64,000 nucleotides of DNA from Aliidiomarina sanyensis (GTDB lineage Bacteria; Pseudomonadota; Gammaproteobacteria; Enterobacterales; Alteromonadaceae). The notes under the pieces are model-generated. The model was not told the origin of the DNA. It did not search any database and saw only the letters and a list, made by a program, of their open reading frames with translations. This document shows positions 63,155-64,000 of this stretch, in pieces; the first letter of the stretch is position 1, and each line of letters starts with the position of its first letter. The stretch is taken from positions 62,001 through 126,000 of the forward strand of contig NZ_PIPM01000007.1 of assembly GCF_003987175.1 (NCBI RefSeq), read 5' to 3'. The translations under genes were made by a program, and so were the position numbers.

Positions 63155-63406
63155 CCAACGCACCGCGTTGGGAGCTGTACTTAATGCATCCTCCCAACGC
63201 ACGCTCCGTAACGGGGCGTTGGGTGCATGTGGGATATCCGTAACCAACGCAATGCGTTGGGTGCCGACTTAAAGCATCCTCCCAACGCATGTTCCGTAAC
63301 GGGGCGTTGGGTGCATGTGGGATATCCGTAACCAACGCAATGCGTTGGGTGCCGACTTAAAGCATCCTCCCAACGCATGTTCCGTAACGGGGCGTTGGCT
63401 ACCATG
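63151..63406. repeat. REP-like cluster 4 with 88-bp higher-order unit
   Basis: Three near-identical blocks starting at 63155, 63244 and 63332 (periods 89 and 88). Each block has a plus-strand unit (GTAG/GTAA + CCAACGCA[AC][TC]GCGTTGG) and a second nested hairpin (CCAACGCATGTTCCGTAACGGGGCGTTGG or a close copy). The last hairpin ends GGCTAC, so it reads as a GTAG-headed unit on the minus strand. The linkers (GCATCCTCC, GTGCATGTGGGATATCC) are also repeated. The first GTAG gives the stop of the upstream gene. The cluster fills most of the 315 bases before rph. Confidence 0.88.
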
Positions 63407-63469
63407 CGCGCGATCGCCTATAATACCCCCCGATTTTCGCCCACCATTTAGCAACCACTGAGGTATCTC

Positions 63470-64000
63470 ATGCGTCCAAGTGGCCGTACCGCGCAACAAA
63501 TCCGCCCCGTAACCATTACTCGGAACTACACCCGTCATGCTGAAGGCAGCGTCTTAATTGAGTTTGGCGACACCAAAGTGCTGTGTAATGCCAGCGTGCA
63601 AGAGGGCGTACCGCGCTTCTTAAAAGGCAAAGGTCAAGGGTGGGTCACTGCCGAGTACGGGATGCTTCCGCGCGCGACCCATACTCGCTCCGATCGCGAA
63701 GCCGCACGCGGCAAGCAAGGCGGCCGGACGATGGAAATCCAACGTCTAATTGCACGCTCACTGCGCGCCATTATTGACCTGAGCGCCCTTGGTGAAAATA
63801 CCATTACCGTGGATTGCGACGTCATCCAAGCCGACGGTGGAACCCGGACCGCATCGATTACCGGCGCCTGCGTTGCGTTGGTAGATGCTATCAACTTTAT
63901 GCGCAAGAAAGGTCTGGTAAAAGTAAACCCGCTCAAAGGCATGGTTGCTGCAATCTCAGTTGGCATCTACAAAGGCGAACCGGTCGCAGATTTGGACTAC
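63470..64000 (+). CDS. rph: Ribonuclease PH, partial
   Basis: The frame from the ATG at 63470 ([20 protein letters not shown]) is open to the right edge, giving 177 residues of an expected 238 or so. It has the family motifs [32 protein letters not shown], and [19 protein letters not shown], which includes the phosphate and catalytic Asp region. RNase PH trims tRNA 3' ends with phosphate. The cluster 4 repeat ends about 64 bases upstream, leaving room for a promoter such as TATAAT at 63419. Confidence 0.96.
   Translation, partial: MRPSGRTAQQIRPVTITRNYTRHAEGSVLIEFGDTKVLCNASVQEGVPRFLKGKGQGWVTAEYGMLPRATHTRSDREAARGKQGGRTMEIQRLIARSLRAIIDLSALGENTITVDCDVIQADGGTRTASITGACVALVDAINFMRKKGLVKVNPLKGMVAAISVGIYKGEPVADLDY

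Noticed and set aside
63044-63538. Minus-strand open frames through repeat cluster 4
   Set aside because: They are repeat-derived, periodic, antisense to rph and its upstream gene, and lack start signals.

Overview
The window reads as a chromosomal segment of a gammaproteobacterium, most likely of the Alteromonadales and probably near Idiomarina/Aliidiomarina/Pseudidiomarina. That placement is inferred from protein similarity by eye and from neighbourhoods such as aroK-aroB-dam, priA-argS-ftsN-hslVU, yihY-dtd next to yiiD, and glnA-ntrB-ntrC. Coding density is high. I see no tRNA, rRNA, CRISPR array, prophage or insertion sequence.

Layout: (1) 1-5658, minus strand: rsmJ (cut by the window edge), an ElaA acetyltransferase, dam, aroB, aroK and a reduced HofM/HofN/HofO-like pilus-assembly set with no secretin gene. 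(2) 5825-13815: mrcA, then metL and metJ diverging from a region with met-box-like repeats, gloA, a small lipoprotein and a short malic enzyme. (3) 14085-21556: a methyltransferase, then a compact signalling operon: secreted protein, FHA-GAF protein, Ser/Thr kinase with TPRs, soluble histidine kinase and NarL-type regulator. (4) 21634-28835: rpmE, priA, argS, ftsN and hslVU with a sigma-32-like promoter. (5) 28850-37964: an EAL protein, rraA and the complete histidine-utilisation set hutG, hutI, hutC, hutU, hutH around one HutC-like operator; HutH has Cys in place of the usual MIO serine. (6) 37985-47335: yiiD, yihY, dtd, an SDR, an RND efflux pair and small membrane proteins. (7) 47426-48664: a decayed Rhs/polymorphic-toxin remnant with a lipoprotein gene. 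(8) 48714-59365: typA, a diguanylate cyclase, a DsbA-like lipoprotein, glnA-ntrBC with NtrC sites and a sigma-54 promoter, and cpxRA. (9) 59668-64000: pldB, trmL, a secreted cyanophycinase-like protein and the start of rph.

The most striking feature is a family of short palindromic intergenic repeats, GTAG or GTAA followed by a CCAACGCA/TGCGTTGG hairpin, arranged in four clusters. They look like GTAG-type REP elements. In four separate genes (cpxA, pldB, trmL, and the cyanophycinase-like gene) the stop codon is the TAG or TAA inside the first four bases of the repeat. In the third cluster both convergent genes, pldB and trmL, end this way from opposite sides.

Regulatory logic visible in the sequence: NtrC sites at glnA and ntrB, GTAAA clusters (CpxR-like) at cpxR and at the RND efflux operon, a HutC-like operator between hutI and hutC, met boxes between metL and metJ, and clear intrinsic terminators after many units.
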